From: Cristatella mucedo
Lineage: Eukaryota > Bryozoa > Phylactolaemata > Cristatellidae
Reading direction: 5' to 3'
Length of the DNA: 64,000 nucleotides
NCBI GenBank assembly: GCA_009760855.2
Contig: WPIO01000055.1
Location: 2,148,501-2,212,500 of the forward strand
Below, piece after piece: positions 32,224 through 43,488 of this stretch. A program made the translations under genes and the position numbers. Positions within the stretch are counted from its first letter, which is position 1. Every line of letters begins with the position of its first letter. The notes under the pieces are model-generated. The model saw only the letters and a list, made by a program, of their open reading frames with translations, was not told where the DNA came from and did not search any database.

Positions 32224-32994
32224 GTAAGTTTCGTGTGCTGAGCTGCTTACTGCTTATTCTGTGGATTCTGTTTCAAACCGTAGCTTCATGTCTGTGCGAT
32301 CATAGTACTATAGCCTATGCTTACCAAGAGCGTAGTTCCTTCGTTACCTCAGCCTTGCTGCACGATATTGTCGCTCAGTCAGATAAGACACGACGGCTTG
32401 TCTATGGCCGGTCAGCGATGGGAGCCCGGCTGGGGACGTAAATATCGTGCCATAAGTTCTGGCGGCCAGAATAGAGAATAATACTAATCAAATAATCGGG
32501 TATTGCGGCCGAACTACCGACCAACAAAAGCGAGCAGTATTTCGAAAAAGCATTGACTTTTTAGCAACGTCTCGCTTGGCATCACACGGTACACACACAT
32601 AAGATACTTATTAAGCGTTACGTCGTTTTTGAAGTTTCTCTTTTATAAATAGTTGTGATACATCCTAATAAATACCAAAAATGAAGTGAGCAGACTATTT
32701 CACGTGCCCATTTGTACAGACGTCGACGTACGTGTTTCTTAAAATCTCGCTTAAGCAGGTATTCTCCTTATTGCATCGAAGGTGTAGCTCTAGTTATTTT
32801 CGATGGTGGTGATGACAGCTCGGAGAGCATCTTTGAATGAATATGAGATCGAGGTGGTTGTTCTTCAAAATACTCACGCTACTGCAGTAGCCAAGGTCAT
32901 GGTCAAAGGTTGGCTTTATACAACTTTTCGAATGATCTTTAATAGCGCGCCCGTTGAGGGTTCGAGTCAAGAGGTTACTGTTAATGATGTTAAT
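32224..32994 (+). other. start of ABCB intron 13
   Basis: No recognised feature. Confidence 0.5.
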
Positions 32995-33110
32995 AATAAT
33001 AATGCATTTGTATAGCGCCCTCAGAGAACTTCATCTCTTGCATGGCACTTTACATATGCTGCACAGGAAGCGTAGTCAAATGGCTAGTAGTAGCATGCTC
33101 AACGACAGCA
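32995..33110 (-). mobile_element. LINE-B-like 3' terminus
   Basis: AATAATGCATTTGTATAGCGCCCTCAGAGAACTTCATCTCTTGCATGGCACTTTACATATGCTGCACAGG: the hairpin with a TTTGTATAGCGC tip shared with SINE2. Confidence 0.75.
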
Positions 33111-33397
33111 AACACTATTACTACTCTTATGAAAACGACCTCTTTTTCAGCGTTGAGCATTCGAAATGCTTTCATACATTTAGCATGAAGGCTAAAACAC
33201 TAATGAAGAGTATAATAACAATAAATAAATTTATAATATATTTATATGACGCCATGAGAGAACGTTCTAGGAACTTCATCTGGGCTAGAACGGTAACACA
33301 AATGTTGATCTGAGACGATAGCATTCGTAACTTTAAACACGCACGAGCGCATAAATGACGATTTACATCGGGGTGGGGGCGAAGCATTCGCGGTAGC

Positions 33398-33500
33398 AGG
33401 AGCAGGAACAGGAGCTAGTGCAGGAGCAGGAGCAGGAGCAGGAGCTAGTGCACGAGCTGGTGGCAGGAGCTGGCGGCAGGAGCAGGAGCTAGTGCAGGGC
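33398..33500. repeat. (GGAGCA)n minisatellite with GCTAGTGCA variants
   Basis: About 100 bp of CAGGAG units, with longer CAGGAGCTAGTGCA units repeating. Confidence 0.9.
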
Positions 33501-33729
33501 TGCTCATGGAGTCGCTTCGAATGCGCTCAGAGTTTAGGCAGCGACAGTGCGACGTGCGGCTCGAGGCGCTTGGAGGCCTGCAATGACCGGCCTCAATCAG
33601 ACAAGCGGAGAGGCGAGGCGGGCAGCGGAGTATTTCAGCTGGGGAGGGGGCGAAGAGGAAGAGGAGGATGATTTGGTCTGTGGAATGCGGTGAACATTTG
33701 GAGCTGTATAACAATTCGATTCGCCGCCT

Positions 33730-33815
33730 GACGGGAAGGCACTGAAGATCGGTTGACGGTGGGTGGTAGTCTTTGTGACTTTGGGGAATTGCAGACGGAG
33801 ACACAATGCATTACA
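33730..33815 (+). mobile_element. LINE-A 3' tail fragment
   Basis: TAGTCTTTGTGACTTTGGGGAATTGCAGACGGAGACACAATGCATTACATTA corresponds to the LINE-A 3' UTR end. It faces the next copy tail-to-tail. Confidence 0.6.
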
Positions 33816-33821
33816 TTAAAT

Positions 33822-33938
33822 TAATTTAATGTAGCGCATCTCCGCCTGCAAATCACACATAGCCACCACACAGACAAAGCGGATGCCACGCAGGACGCAT
33901 TCATCGGTAGCAGAAATACGTCATCTCATGCCACACAC

Positions 33939-34007
<69 letters not shown>

Positions 34008-34297
34008 CAAATAAGCTGAGTCAGCAGGGCAGTCGATAAAATGAGTAGCATGTAAGTAGCAGCTCAGGTCGGCTGTAGAACATGTGCCACAGTGAAAAGC
34101 AGGAGAGTAGCTGTCATTGCGTAAGAATTTTGGAAGTAAGCTCCACAGTCTAGGAACTGCAGAGCAAAAGCATCTGTCGCCAGCGGTCCATAAGCGTAGG
34201 AATAGAACAGCTAATTTATTTCCCCTATAAGGCCTGAAGGCACGAGGAGGTAGAAACCAGTGCAGCAGCTCAGCTAGGTGCGAAGTGGCGGCTAAGA
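33822..34297 (-). mobile_element. LINE-A copy with an internal microsatellite
   Basis: The reverse sequence follows LINE-A from its tail through CATTCATCGGTAGCAG.. into the coding end (LLHWFLPPRAFRPYRGNKLAV, GDRCFCSAVPRLWSLLPKFL). A (GA)n array (33941-34004) replaces the AACAAAGAGAAAG segment of other copies. Confidence 0.8.
33941..34004. repeat. (GA)n microsatellite inside LINE-A
   Basis: About 31 GA units located exactly where LINE-A has a short GAGAAAG run. Confidence 0.96.
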
Positions 34298-34299
34298 AG

Positions 34300-35595
34300 T
34301 TCACGACAGGTAGACTAGTTAGTGTCGAGTTTTGCATAAACAGCAAGCTTTAAGTGAAAAAAACCCGATATTTCTCGAATAGAAATGTCAGAATGAGAGA
34401 ATGTTGCTGCAAGTTTCCTCTCTCTGGATGACTGTAGAAGACTCGCTGGCCATCTGAGTCTCAGACCATCATTTGCGGTTGCCATTTTTCTTTAACTTTA
34501 GAAGAAGAAGGAGCTACTTCACAGTGAAAGGTGTTGTTATTGAGCAGGAAACACTGAGTATAAAAGCCATTAGGCATCAGTTGATTGATCAAGGATCGAT
34601 AAATCGATAGATCGATAGAGTGGCTTGTAGCCGGTTAACTTGGCGTCGGTGCTGTCTGCATGAAATTTCTTGAGATTTTCACGGAACATTGAAAGGACAC
34701 CGCGAAATCGGGGCTTGCTTCGAAAAGCATCCGCCTGCTAAAATGTGTCAATAGTTTGCTACATTGCGTCTAAATTAAAGCAATTATCTTTATTTAGTAC
34801 TCGCTGCATTCAGAGGCCTTGAGCATTTGCATTTTTCGCAAAGCTCAGCTGTTTCAGCGAGCAGACCTCCTCGTCGTTAATGTCATCAGTGACGTAGCTG
34901 CCACATTACAGCACAAAGCATCGCTAGGGCTCGTCGATTCTAGCAGAATTTAGTATCGCAGGTGTACCTTTTCAAGCCGAACGCAGTTCAATAAAAAGTG
35001 GATCGATAATTATAGTGGTGAAACTGTTATAAACTAGTACACGCAGCTTACTTACGCCACGGCATCCGGCCAAAGATTTTACAGGAAGACTGCTAAAAGA
35101 AACTCTTTCCACGTAGCATTCACTTCCTTCTTGCGATCTGCTCTTTATGTGCCTGTGCTGACTGCAATTATGCATGGTATTATTGAAAATAACTTAACGA
35201 ATCTCCACAAGTGCTCTCTAGCCTAACTAAAGTACCTGGTAAAACATTAATTCTCTCAATCACTAAAGAAAAAGACTGGTGATCAGGTGTGCTCTATTTT
35301 CGTAGAGCAAAGCTATCGTAATATCTGTAGCTTGACGCTTAATTGTGAACTACAGACGTGCACATTCATGCGGATTAGAACGCAGAGATTCGGTGAGAGC
35401 GCGTAAAAATGGTACTTTAAAGGGCTGAGTTTTTGAATCCTTAAATTACAACATCGATTCCTCAATCGGTGAGCCCGGAAGTAGTACAGCTCCACGCTTC
35501 CGACGCTCGAGGAGAAGGCGGCGAAATTCCTTCTTCGGCGCTAAAGGTTGCATGGCGGCTCTGTCATTTGTCGCTCGGCATTTTGAGTCGCGACG
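34300..35595 (+). other. ABCB intron 13, unclassified part
   Basis: A short tandem GATCGATAAATCGATAGATCGATAGA lies at about 34592-34618. No other feature was recognised. Confidence 0.5.
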
Positions 35596-35760
35596 ACACA
35601 CTAGATAAGAGGATGCTTTTTCTGACCTCGGAACCGAGGTCGTCGATTCGAATCCTGCGACGGGCGATTCTGTATCGCCGCTGCCAGCAGCGGTGATAGC
35701 CGTAAAGGCTCTTGTGTCTGTCTCTACACACAAGAGGCTGTTAAATCGGCTAGTACTTTT
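35596..35760 (+). mobile_element. SINE1 copy
   Basis: CACACTAGATAAGAGGATG..GACCTCGGAACCGAGGTCGTCGATTCGAATCCTGCGACGGGCG (B-box-like GATTCGAATCC), the TGATAGCCGTAAAGGCTC core and ACACAAGAGGCTGTTAAATCGGCTAG end. Confidence 0.85.
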
Positions 35761-36099
35761 TATTTTGAAAGTAATGGATTCATAATTATTAATAATGAAA
35801 TAGCATCATTATAATTAATTTATAACGTATGTTATTCCGTTTTCGTTAATTAATTTTGAATTTTTATTAATTATATAAGTATTATCATTAATAACTATTA
35901 TGTTAATTTGTGTGCTACATTGTGAAAATGTGACAGAAATGTCGTATTAACGAATCGCTTTGTTGTGTACTCGCTGTAATCGATGGCATAGGTGCTTTCT
36001 CTACTCGTGTTGGCAGACTTTATTTTCAATAAGCAGTTTGTCCGTGCATTTTTCGTGCGTCCCGTCAGTCAGCGAACGTTCGAATTCATTGCTTTGTAG

Positions 36100-36285
36100 G
36101 TCATTGGCCTTACTCTTGATCCGGACGACCAGAATGAGAAAGTTACATTCTGGTGCCTGATAATGGTTGCCGTTGGTCTAGGTTCAGCCGTGACCGTCTT
36201 GGTCAAGAATGCAATGTTTGGAATATCCGGCGAAAGGCTGACAGAACGCTTACGCCTTTTGTCCTTTCAGACAATGCTGAATCAG
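36100..36285 (+). CDS. ABCB1-like: ABCB exon 14: extracellular loop 4, TM8 and cytosolic start
   Basis: The acceptor is TTGCTTTGTAG. The exon encodes VIGLTLDPDDQNEKVTFWCL, TM8 (IMVAVGLGSAVTVLVKNAMF), then ISGERLTERLRLLSFQTMLNQ, the family GExLTxRLRxxxFxxxLxQ motif. The 186 bp exon has phase-0 ends and a GTAACT donor. Recognised residues 819-880. Confidence 0.97.
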
Positions 36286-36439
36286 GTAACTTACGTAAAC
36301 GTTCGCCATACCCGGAGGATAATAGCAACTGATAATGATATAAACTCTTCGATTTTATTAAAGGTTATCAGATAAATTAGAACAAGACGAACTAAATCTG
36401 TTTCAAAGAAGACCAGCAGCTGCTTGCCTGCTTCCACGG

Positions 36440-36442
<3 letters not shown>

Positions 36443-36503
<61 letters not shown>
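36443..36503. repeat. (AT)n microsatellite
   Basis: About 60 bp with one TG interruption, in ABCB intron 14. Confidence 0.96.
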
Positions 36504-36507
<4 letters not shown>

Positions 36508-36959
36508 CGTGCTTTGAACCTGACGTTGTCTTGGATACCAACAATGGGTTCGATAATTTTGTGGTAGTATTTTAGTGGTAGTTTAATAGTTTTATTAGTA
36601 CGGTTTTGGCTTGTCGCGGTCCATGTAGTGGCTTCAAACACTGCACTCCTAAATCTATCATTTCCGCCACACACGGATTGAAAAGCATTAAGGCTAATCT
36701 GCCGCTAAATGAAAATTTGGCCGCTAAGCACGTTATCTTTTTCAAATGAAGCAGAGAGCGACTAATTAGGATAATTAATGTTATATCTGCAGAAAAGTAT
36801 GCTATACGAACTTGAGTTTTTTAAATTTCCTTCTGTCAAGATGCTTTACAATTGGCATCCTTAGTACTAAATTATTCGGTAGAAATTAACAACGTTTTGC
36901 ATGCTGACACAAAAATCGGGCTGCCTCCCTAAATTATCCCTGTATTATCTTTAATTTCC

Positions 36960-37560
36960 CGTCCTTCAAGCTTGTCTCTTTATAACGTATGGCTAAATTT
37001 GTCACGCTGGTACGGACTAGTCTTCCAGACCCTGCTGACCTAACCGTTGTTCCCAGGAGGCACTGTTTCACATTAAGAAACTATGTAAATACTTCTCTGG
37101 TTACCAATGTAGTTCCTTTCCATACGAAGTAGATCAGCTCTTTTCTGCCATTTTCAAGCATGAACACTTGATAAAGTGGCAGCCTAGTAGCTAAGTCATT
37201 ACGTCATTTCATCAGATCTTGCTGGAAATCTCCAGTCAGGATTAATGGCTAACCGTTCCATGAAACGGCTCTGATCCAGATTTACTATGTATGACCCTCT
37301 GACCTTCTAATCAGGCTAAGGCCTATCGGCTAATACTTCTGGATCTATCGGCAGCGTGTGATACTCTTGACAAAACGATCTTCCTTGAATGTCTCGTAAC
37401 ATGCCTATTATTAGCACACTGCTTAGCGGAGTTAGGTCTTACCTGCCTCAGTGAGAAGTGTCAGACTGTAGATATAAATGCTTATCCGTCGTCACCAGGA
37501 AAGTGAAAGAGAAATTATTGGTTCCGTTAAGGCAGTTTTGTTTTAGGCTCCCGTCTTTTT
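36960..37560 (+). mobile_element. LINE-B, degenerate RT core
   Basis: Broken frames give FQSGLMANRSMKRL..FTMYD ([21 protein letters not shown]), RLILLDLSAACDTLDKTIFLECL (the LLDLSVAFDTIDHKVLLERL motif with the first catalytic Asp) and RSYLPQ. No YxDD was found. Confidence 0.65.
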
Positions 37561-38140
37561 CATATTTATACTTCCCCCATTGGCCGATGTCAATGCAAAA
37601 CACAATCTTGGATATTATTTGTACGCCAAGTACACTCTGTTCTACCTTTGATCCTTTGACCCATCTGTTCTACCTTTGATCATTTCTACCCATATGCTCT
37701 ACTTTCGATTCTTTGAACTTCGCTCTACCTTTAATTTTTTGAACCCCTTAAAGCCGAGCTTCAAGCTGAGCATGCGACTCGCATCATTTCTTTGCAGCTT
37801 CAGCATCTTCAGCTTTCGATATCGGGTGGCCTTCCTGTAGCTAAGCGGCGTTGATTAGAGAGAATCAGCCAGCTTACGGGTATTGCCTGTCTGTCGTGTA
37901 TCCTGGCTTGTAGGTTGTCTCATCGTGCATCATCACTCCCGTGACGACTTCGCATTCTAGGTGCGCTGTTCCCAAATGGAAAAAGTGATTTGATGAGCAC
38001 ATTTCGCACATTGCACCTAGGAAATCGCAAGGTTTTTCTTGCTTGTGTAAATTAACTTGAATTAGCCCCGGTTACTTTCTTTTGAAATGTTTTCAATATT
38101 ATTTCAATATTACAGAAAACTTTTTAAATTGAATTAAATC
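37561..38140 (+). other. ABCB intron 14, unclassified part
   Basis: A four-fold repetition of TCTACCTTTGATC.TTTGA.CC lies at about 37640-37745. Otherwise nothing was recognised. Confidence 0.5.
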
Positions 38141-38310
38141 CTAGCTGATTAAACGGCCTCTTTTGTATAGCGACAGAAGAGCCTTTATGGCTATTACCAC
38201 CGCTTGCAGTGGCGATAAAGAATCGCCCAACACAGGATTCGAACCTATGACCTAGGTACCCATGTCGTGAAAATCAACTGCCTTACCTAGTGTGCCATCA
38301 CGGCTCACCA
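38141..38310 (-). mobile_element. SINE1, near full length
   Basis: In reverse it reads GTGAGCCGTGATGGCACACTAGGTAAGGCAG (A-box side), GGTTCGAATCCTG (B box), GCGATTCTTTATCGCCACTGCAAGCGGTGG, TAGCCATAAAGGCTCTTCTGTCGCTATACAAAAGAGGCCGTTTAATCAGCTAG. Confidence 0.9.
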
Positions 38311-38312
38311 CT

Positions 38313-38690
38313 TAATAGTAATAATAATAATAATAATGCACTTGATAAAGCGCCCTCAGAGAACTCAATCTCTTTCTAGGCGCTTTACATTTGCTGCAAA
38401 GGGAAATGCAATTGAATGGTGAGTAATATCATGCTTGATAGCCGTGATGGCACACTAGGTAAGGCGGTTGCTTTCACGACCTCGGTCCCGAGGTCGTCGG
38501 TTCGATTCCTGCGGTGGGCGGTCCTTTATCGCCACTGCAAGCGGTTGTGATAGCCGTGAAGGCTCTTCTGTCGCTATACAAAAAGAGGCTGTTTAATCAG
38601 CTAGGATTTATTTATTTATTTATTATTGATAAACAAACAAAATAAATAACGGTTAGGGGTGACATGCACAGGGTGCACAGGGACATGCAC
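38313..38690 (-). mobile_element. LINE-B 3' end split by SINE1
   Basis: (AAT)n, complete hairpin and GCAAAGGGAAATGCAATTGAATGG..ATGCTTGATA run to 38440; the element resumes at 38626 with TTGATAAACAAACAAAATAAATAACGGTTAGGGGTGACATGCACAGGG. Confidence 0.88.
38441..38625 (+). mobile_element. SINE1, complete copy with target duplication
   Basis: GCCGTGATGGCACACTAGGTAAGGCGG, GGTTCGATTCCTG (perfect B-box core), body, GTCGCTATACAAAAAGAGGCTGTTTAATCAGCTAGGA and a (TTTA)n tail. TTGATA occurs immediately before (38435-38440) and after (38626-38631). This defines the family at about 185 bp. Confidence 0.93.
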
Positions 38691-39813
38691 TTCACAGGTT
38701 GTTGCTCGTTTGCCCAAAACCATTACTGTGAATAAGCGAAAGAGATGTTATTCTGAAATTTTTTACTCAATCGTTACGTAAAGCAAATAACTGCATGAAA
38801 AATATTTCGAGTACTATTGCAATGATCTTGGCACAAATCTCTCATTGGACACCCTCATTGGACACGTGACCTCGGGAGATTACGTCACTCGGCCAGAGAT
38901 GCGAAACTCTTAGAAACGCCTGGTTTCCTTCGAGCGACGACTGATCCGTCGGACAAAGGCTTTACCATGCTGGTGAGGAAAAACGATCCATTGAAGAGGA
39001 CGAAGCATGATCTAGCAAAGAGGTCTAGAAAAGAGGGTGGCGGGCTGCGACACTCCCAAAGAGCGGAAAAGATTTTGAAGGAGCATGCAGCCAGATAGGA
39101 TTCTTCAGCATCGCCTACGGCCTACATCCCACATCCGACATCCATCCTACGGCCTAAAACATCCGCTACGATTTTCCGGCAGGGAAAAAAATCGACGTTC
39201 AAAGCCTGAGAAAATTTCCGCCTACCCCCGACTTGCGGCCCTTATCAGCTTCGGCTGCAGCAAAAGCAGGACGGACATGTCATGTTTTGATAGTAGCCCG
39301 GAATATTTTGTCTTGGGTTTTTCTGCAATAACGCTTTGACGGATGTGAAAACAGTGCATGCGAGTGGTAAAACAGTTGAGACCAATTTATGCGACGTTGA
39401 CTGTTGCGTAGCAACATCCTGCAAGTGTTGATAATGCCATTGCGATTCTTTGCAAACCAGTACTGCATCCCAAATAATATTGTTCTCAATGGAACGGATA
39501 GTTCCCTCTAGCTGCTATAACAGATTTTGTAATGCTCAAGAGACTTGGATGAACTGCAGATGCGAATTAATTTAGTGATTCCCTGTGAGTGAGTTTTGGT
39601 GTCTTTTCGATATTGGCCAATCGGAGCAGTCGAGTCACGAGCATAAGTACATACTCTTCTTCTTCTTCTTCCGCTTCCGCTTCCGCTCCTGTTTATGTCC
39701 AGTGTGAGCACCTCTCGGAGAAACTCTCATCTGAACATCATTGAATTATTGCCTCTAAAACTTTTCGTCCGCTAGATTTAGCTTATTGCGATGGACGTGT
39801 AATTTTGTTTCAG
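38691..39813 (+). other. end of ABCB intron 14
   Basis: CGGCCTACATCCCACATCCGACATCC-type short repeats at 39117-39170 and a (CTT)n/(CCG CTT) run at 39656-39690. No element recognised. Confidence 0.5.
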
Positions 39814-39897
39814 GAGATTGGATGGTTTGATGAACAGAGAAATCAAGTTGGTATACTTACTGCTCGTCTGGCAACGGATGCTTCACAAATAAAAGGG
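39814..39897 (+). CDS. ABCB1-like: ABCB exon 15: TMD2 coupling region
   Basis: This 84 bp exon lies between TTTTGTTTCAG and GTAAGA. It encodes [20 protein letters not shown] followed by TDASQIKG, the conserved xIxWFD...GxLTxRLAxDAxxxKG segment of the second transmembrane domain. Both ends are phase 0. Recognised residues 881-908. Confidence 0.97.
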
Positions 39898-40263
39898 GTA
39901 AGAAATATTCGCAGGCCCATTTGACCAAGCTAGTAATGTACGATTGCAGGACGCGAAAGCTCACGACTAGTTCGGACGTTACTCATTGAACTACCGATTT
40001 GAACTCATGCAGTCTTTATGGAAGAGTCACTTCGCATTCTGTTTCTCAGTTACATGTAAAGCTGAATACACTCATGTCAATTGAATACTAAGCAGGGTTT
40101 TACTGCAATTAGAAGTCACTGAGATACACTTACCTGATTTTGCGACTTTTAGAATGCATTTTTGTAAAGAATTTTCCTTGACAAATAATATGTTCAGTGA
40201 GATCCATCTAAGGACGCAAACATTTTAATTCTCGTAGATCCTGCCATGTGATGCTACTTAATG

Positions 40264-40265
<2 letters not shown>

Positions 40266-40348
<83 letters not shown>
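40266..40348. repeat. (AT)n microsatellite
   Basis: About 41 uninterrupted AT units in ABCB intron 15. Confidence 0.97.
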
Positions 40349-40349
<1 letters not shown>

Positions 40350-40628
40350 GAGGTTTTAGTTTGTCTTGTCGGTCAATCTGGATCTCGAAGGTCTAGCAGC
40401 CGATATGCATCGCTATTCAAATGTCCCAGTCTCCGCTGCAGGCTGCTCGGTCACCCGGTTAGCAGAACGCCACGGCAGACCTGATCAGTCAAACGACTCA
40501 ATGTCAGCTGAGGTGCTACTCCCTCTGCTGGCTGACCTATTAATCATCATGTCAACCCAAGCTGCCGAGGTTATTTATACGCACGTGAACCGGAAGCTGT
40601 CTCCAAATGGATTGCTAGTGGTAATGCC
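40349..40628 (+). other. unclassified 280-bp segment between two (AT)n arrays
   Basis: The segment stays open in one + frame from 40366 and is GC-richer than its borders, but no domain was recognised. It looks like an inserted or preserved block between arrays. Confidence 0.4.
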
Positions 40629-40708
<80 letters not shown>

Positions 40709-40711
40709 TTG
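40629..40711. repeat. (AT)n microsatellite with TATG interruptions
   Basis: About 80 bp. Confidence 0.96.
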
Positions 40712-41522
40712 ATGCGCGAAGTTTAACCAAAGCTTCGGAGAAGATGGTTTCATGATGTGACGAGCATCAGCCGAATGTCTCAATCTGATTCTTGATTCGG
40801 CGCTACCTGCCGAGTGACGTTGTAGAGTGAACGTTCAGTCTTTCTTCAAGTGGACAAATAAAGGGAATAGCTTTTTGATCTAATTTGAGGACAGTTTCAA
40901 TAAACCCTGGATATAATACCACTTTCCTGCAGCTTGCTATCAACAGCGAAAGAGCAAATTCGCACTTATCTAATATTCAGGTACTCAGCAGCTCGACGCC
41001 AGGTATTCATAAGTGGTAGCACAGATGGTTATAATGCTTACAGATTTAAATTTGTGACTCTTTGTTTTTATTTGTTGGCCTATTTTTTCTTACGCCATGC
41101 CGACAGACTCTCTTTATATCTTGGCAAAGTGCCAATCGCCCAGAAGCCCTGTCTGCATAAATACTGGCTAGATTGTTCTGCATTAGTATTTATTTGCGTT
41201 CTTTCGTTAGTGCTTGCGACGCTTTATGGGTTTATAATGACGCGTAAGAAATGCATGATGGCGCATGCGTGATCAGCTAGCAACGGCTAAGCATCGCTGA
41301 AGGCGTCTGCTTCTCGCTACTTTATACGCAAAGCTAACTTCATTTGGAGCAAAATGGTGTCATCAGTATTGCAGCTCAAGGCATCGCTCTCTTCCCGGCC
41401 AGCTTGCATCTCCGTAACGGCTCATTGTTACGCAAATTGACTGCTAAAATTTGTGAAGCGCGCCACCGCCCAGCAAATGTCTGCTAGCTTTTCAGCGAGA
41501 CCTTCCTCAATTTATTTGACAG
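40712..41522 (+). other. end of ABCB intron 15
   Basis: The + strand is open from 40934 to 41272 (112 codons) with hydrophobic composition. No family was recognised and I do not call it a gene. Confidence 0.4.
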
Positions 41523-41726
41523 GCTGCAGGGGTACGCTTGGCTGTAGTTCTGCAAGCGTTAGCGACCATCGGATTCGCTCTCGCCATATCCTACATTTAC
41601 TGCTGGCAATTGGCGTTGGTCATGATGTTCTTCATGCCCCTTAGCGTCAGCAGTGGCATCGTGCAGCAGCGAGTGCTTAAAGGCTTCGCTAAGAGCGACA
41701 AGGACGCAATGGAGGAGGGAGGCAAG
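41523..41726 (+). CDS. ABCB1-like: ABCB exon 16: TM9-TM10
   Basis: After the acceptor TTTGACAG, the exon encodes AAGVRLAVVLQALATIGFAL, then AISYIYCWQLALVMMFFMPL, forming TM9 and TM10, and the cytosolic helix VLKGFAKSDKDAMEEGGK. The intron after GGK is at the position seen in human ABCB1 (before IATEAIENFRTV). Length is 204 bp, phase 0 at both ends, donor GTGAGA. Recognised residues 909-976. Confidence 0.97.
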
Positions 41727-41994
41727 GTGAGATCTGCTAACGGCGCGGCAGCCTTGATCTGAGAGTCAGATACAGTATGCGAACGGTGACTACTATGACA
41801 GATATTCCAGAAGCAGCGCCAATATCTAGAAGCATTTCTCTATCCAGCCGAAGGTTCAATCCATTAGCAATTCAGTTTTCCGTATTTGAAACTCAACTGT
41901 TCTCAACCAGATGAAAGTAATAGCATTGTAAAACGTCCGATGTTGAATTCTAATAGAGTAAAGGTAATTGATTAAAACTAAAAGTTATAATACA

Positions 41995-42062
41995 TGTCAC
42001 TTGTGTAGCCTTCAGAAAACTTAATCTCTATTCAGGCGTTTTATAAATCGCTGCAGGATCAT
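41995..42062 (-). mobile_element. SINE2/LINE-B-type 3' hairpin relic
   Basis: CACTTGTGTAGCCTTCAGAAAACTTAATCTCTATTCAGGCGTTTTATAAATCGCTGCAGG. Confidence 0.6.
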
Positions 42063-42615
42063 TGTAACACTGGAAATATCTAAATACAGATAAATAGGAT
42101 TTCAGAAGTACTAAGCGTCTTAGCATGTGCACAAAATCGCATAACAGCTCCAAAAAAGTTGTAAATGACATGTAAAAGGATGAGATAAATAAATATTCAC
42201 CTCAAATTCCATACACGGAAATGCTTGCAAATTCAAGGATCTAGTTCATGTGGCAAGATTGGACTAAGTTGCAATGTAGCCCCTCTGAAGAAAATTAAAT
42301 TTGTCCAGATTCCTGCACCCCATTCAATTTCATAAGGAAATAATTAGCTACATAATATATACTTTCGGAGGATAAATTTGAAACATTAGGGTGCCAAAAA
42401 CCACGTAAAAGTTATATTTCTGTACTTTTCAACTTCGGATGACATTGTCAACTGCAAGCCTAAAACTTGCAGAAGCTACGTTCCTTCAAGTATATTGAAC
42501 CTCCTTACAGATTTCCCGAGCTGTCTTCTCATGAGTGACTGCTGGGTGCTTTAGAGAGATCTCGTCCTGAAATATAGTGTTCAATGGGATTTCATTGGGA
42601 GTCCTACAGCAGCTT
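42063..42615 (+). other. ABCB intron 16, unclassified part
   Basis: No recognised feature. Confidence 0.5.
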
Positions 42616-42617
42616 AA

Positions 42618-42795
42618 GTCCTATAAATAAATACTAGCTGATTTTAACAGCCTCTTTTTGTATAGCGACAGAAGAACTTTTACGGCTATCGCCACCGATT
42701 GCAGTGGCGATAAAGGATCGCCCACCGCAGGATTCAAAACCACGACCTCGGGGCCGAGGTCGTGAAAGAGTCCGTGAGCAGTGGCATATACAGCG
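42618..42795 (-). mobile_element. SINE1 copy
   Basis: The (TTTA)-type tail (ATAAATAAATA on the + strand) begins at 42620, followed in reverse by the whole body to the head near 42790. The B box is mutated (GGTTTTGAATCC). Confidence 0.85.
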
Positions 42796-42889
42796 TAGTA
42801 AGGTGTAGTAAGTAAAAGCTTAGAATTCTTATTCAGTTAAGGGCTTCTTATCTTGAATGCGGGTCCGTTCATTCTCCCTTTTTCCTGCA

Positions 42890-43275
42890 TATCTATCTTA
42901 TGCTTTCTAATCGGGCTTTGCAGCGCCAAGCGCAAGGCGCTTCTGACTGGAGTCGTGTAGCTGTGCCCCCCCTTTCCCTGCAAACGGACCTGAAATTCTT
43001 TGGAGGCCGAGTCTTCAGCTCAGTTGCTAGTAGACCAAAATTCTCGTCTCTAGGATCGCGCGATAGCCTCTCGCCAGATGAAACTTCAATAAGAAACCAA
43101 AAGGCAACCTCCTACTTAACAGAGCTAACGTGCTCTTTCCGTGGGATTTGTCGTTCGTGTTCTCGCTCGTGCGGACGTTGTGTACGTTTTAATGAACCAA
43201 ATAGCACCCTCCTTTTCCAGTGTAGGTTAAGTGCCTTGAAAAAGAATTTAATTATCTCAGGTTGTTGTACAATTG
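42890..43275 (+). mobile_element. LINE-B, degenerate RT C-terminus and 3' end
   Basis: DLKFFGGRVFSSVASRPKFSSL parallels NLKTFGDRAFSSYAPKAWNSLP; the 3' part ends AGTGCCTTGAAAAAGAATTTAATTATCTCAGG. It ends about 110 bp before exon 17. Confidence 0.55.
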
Positions 43276-43387
43276 TATAATTAGAGAAAGAACTATATAT
43301 TTCTTTCCTCAGCCGATCGGTTATTTTCTGAGATACGCACTGTTATTTTTTGTATTTTTAATTTTAATCGTATTCCCTTTCTTGCAG

Positions 43388-43488
43388 ATAGCTCAGGAGG
43401 CAATCAGCAACATCCGGACCGTGGTCAGCCTCAATAAAGAGGAATATTTTGTGGAGAAATTTAATGCACATTTCAAAAAACTTTACCA
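43388..43488 (+). CDS. ABCB1-like: ABCB exon 17: TMD2 cytosolic helix
   Basis: The acceptor is TTTCTTGCAG. The exon encodes IAQEAISNIRTVVSLNKEEY and then FVEKFNAHFKKLY, matching the diagnostic IAxEAIxNIRTVxSL motif. The donor GTAAGT at 43489 leaves two bases that combine with the next exon to form Gln1010. Recognised residues 977-1009. Confidence 0.97.

Noticed and set aside
33445-33804. Minus-strand Pro/Ser/Ala-rich frame of 119 codons
   Set aside because: It runs across the GGAGCA minisatellite and a LINE-A tail. No conserved content.
38441-38520. tRNA gene
   Set aside because: The A- and B-box-like motifs belong to SINE1, which recurs about ten times with a conserved non-tRNA body and tail. 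The tRNA-like part does not fold into an intact cloverleaf by inspection. The same reasoning covers SINE2 heads.
41453-41644. Small independent gene over exon 16
   Set aside because: It is a frame-shifted reading of ABCB exon 16 and its flank.
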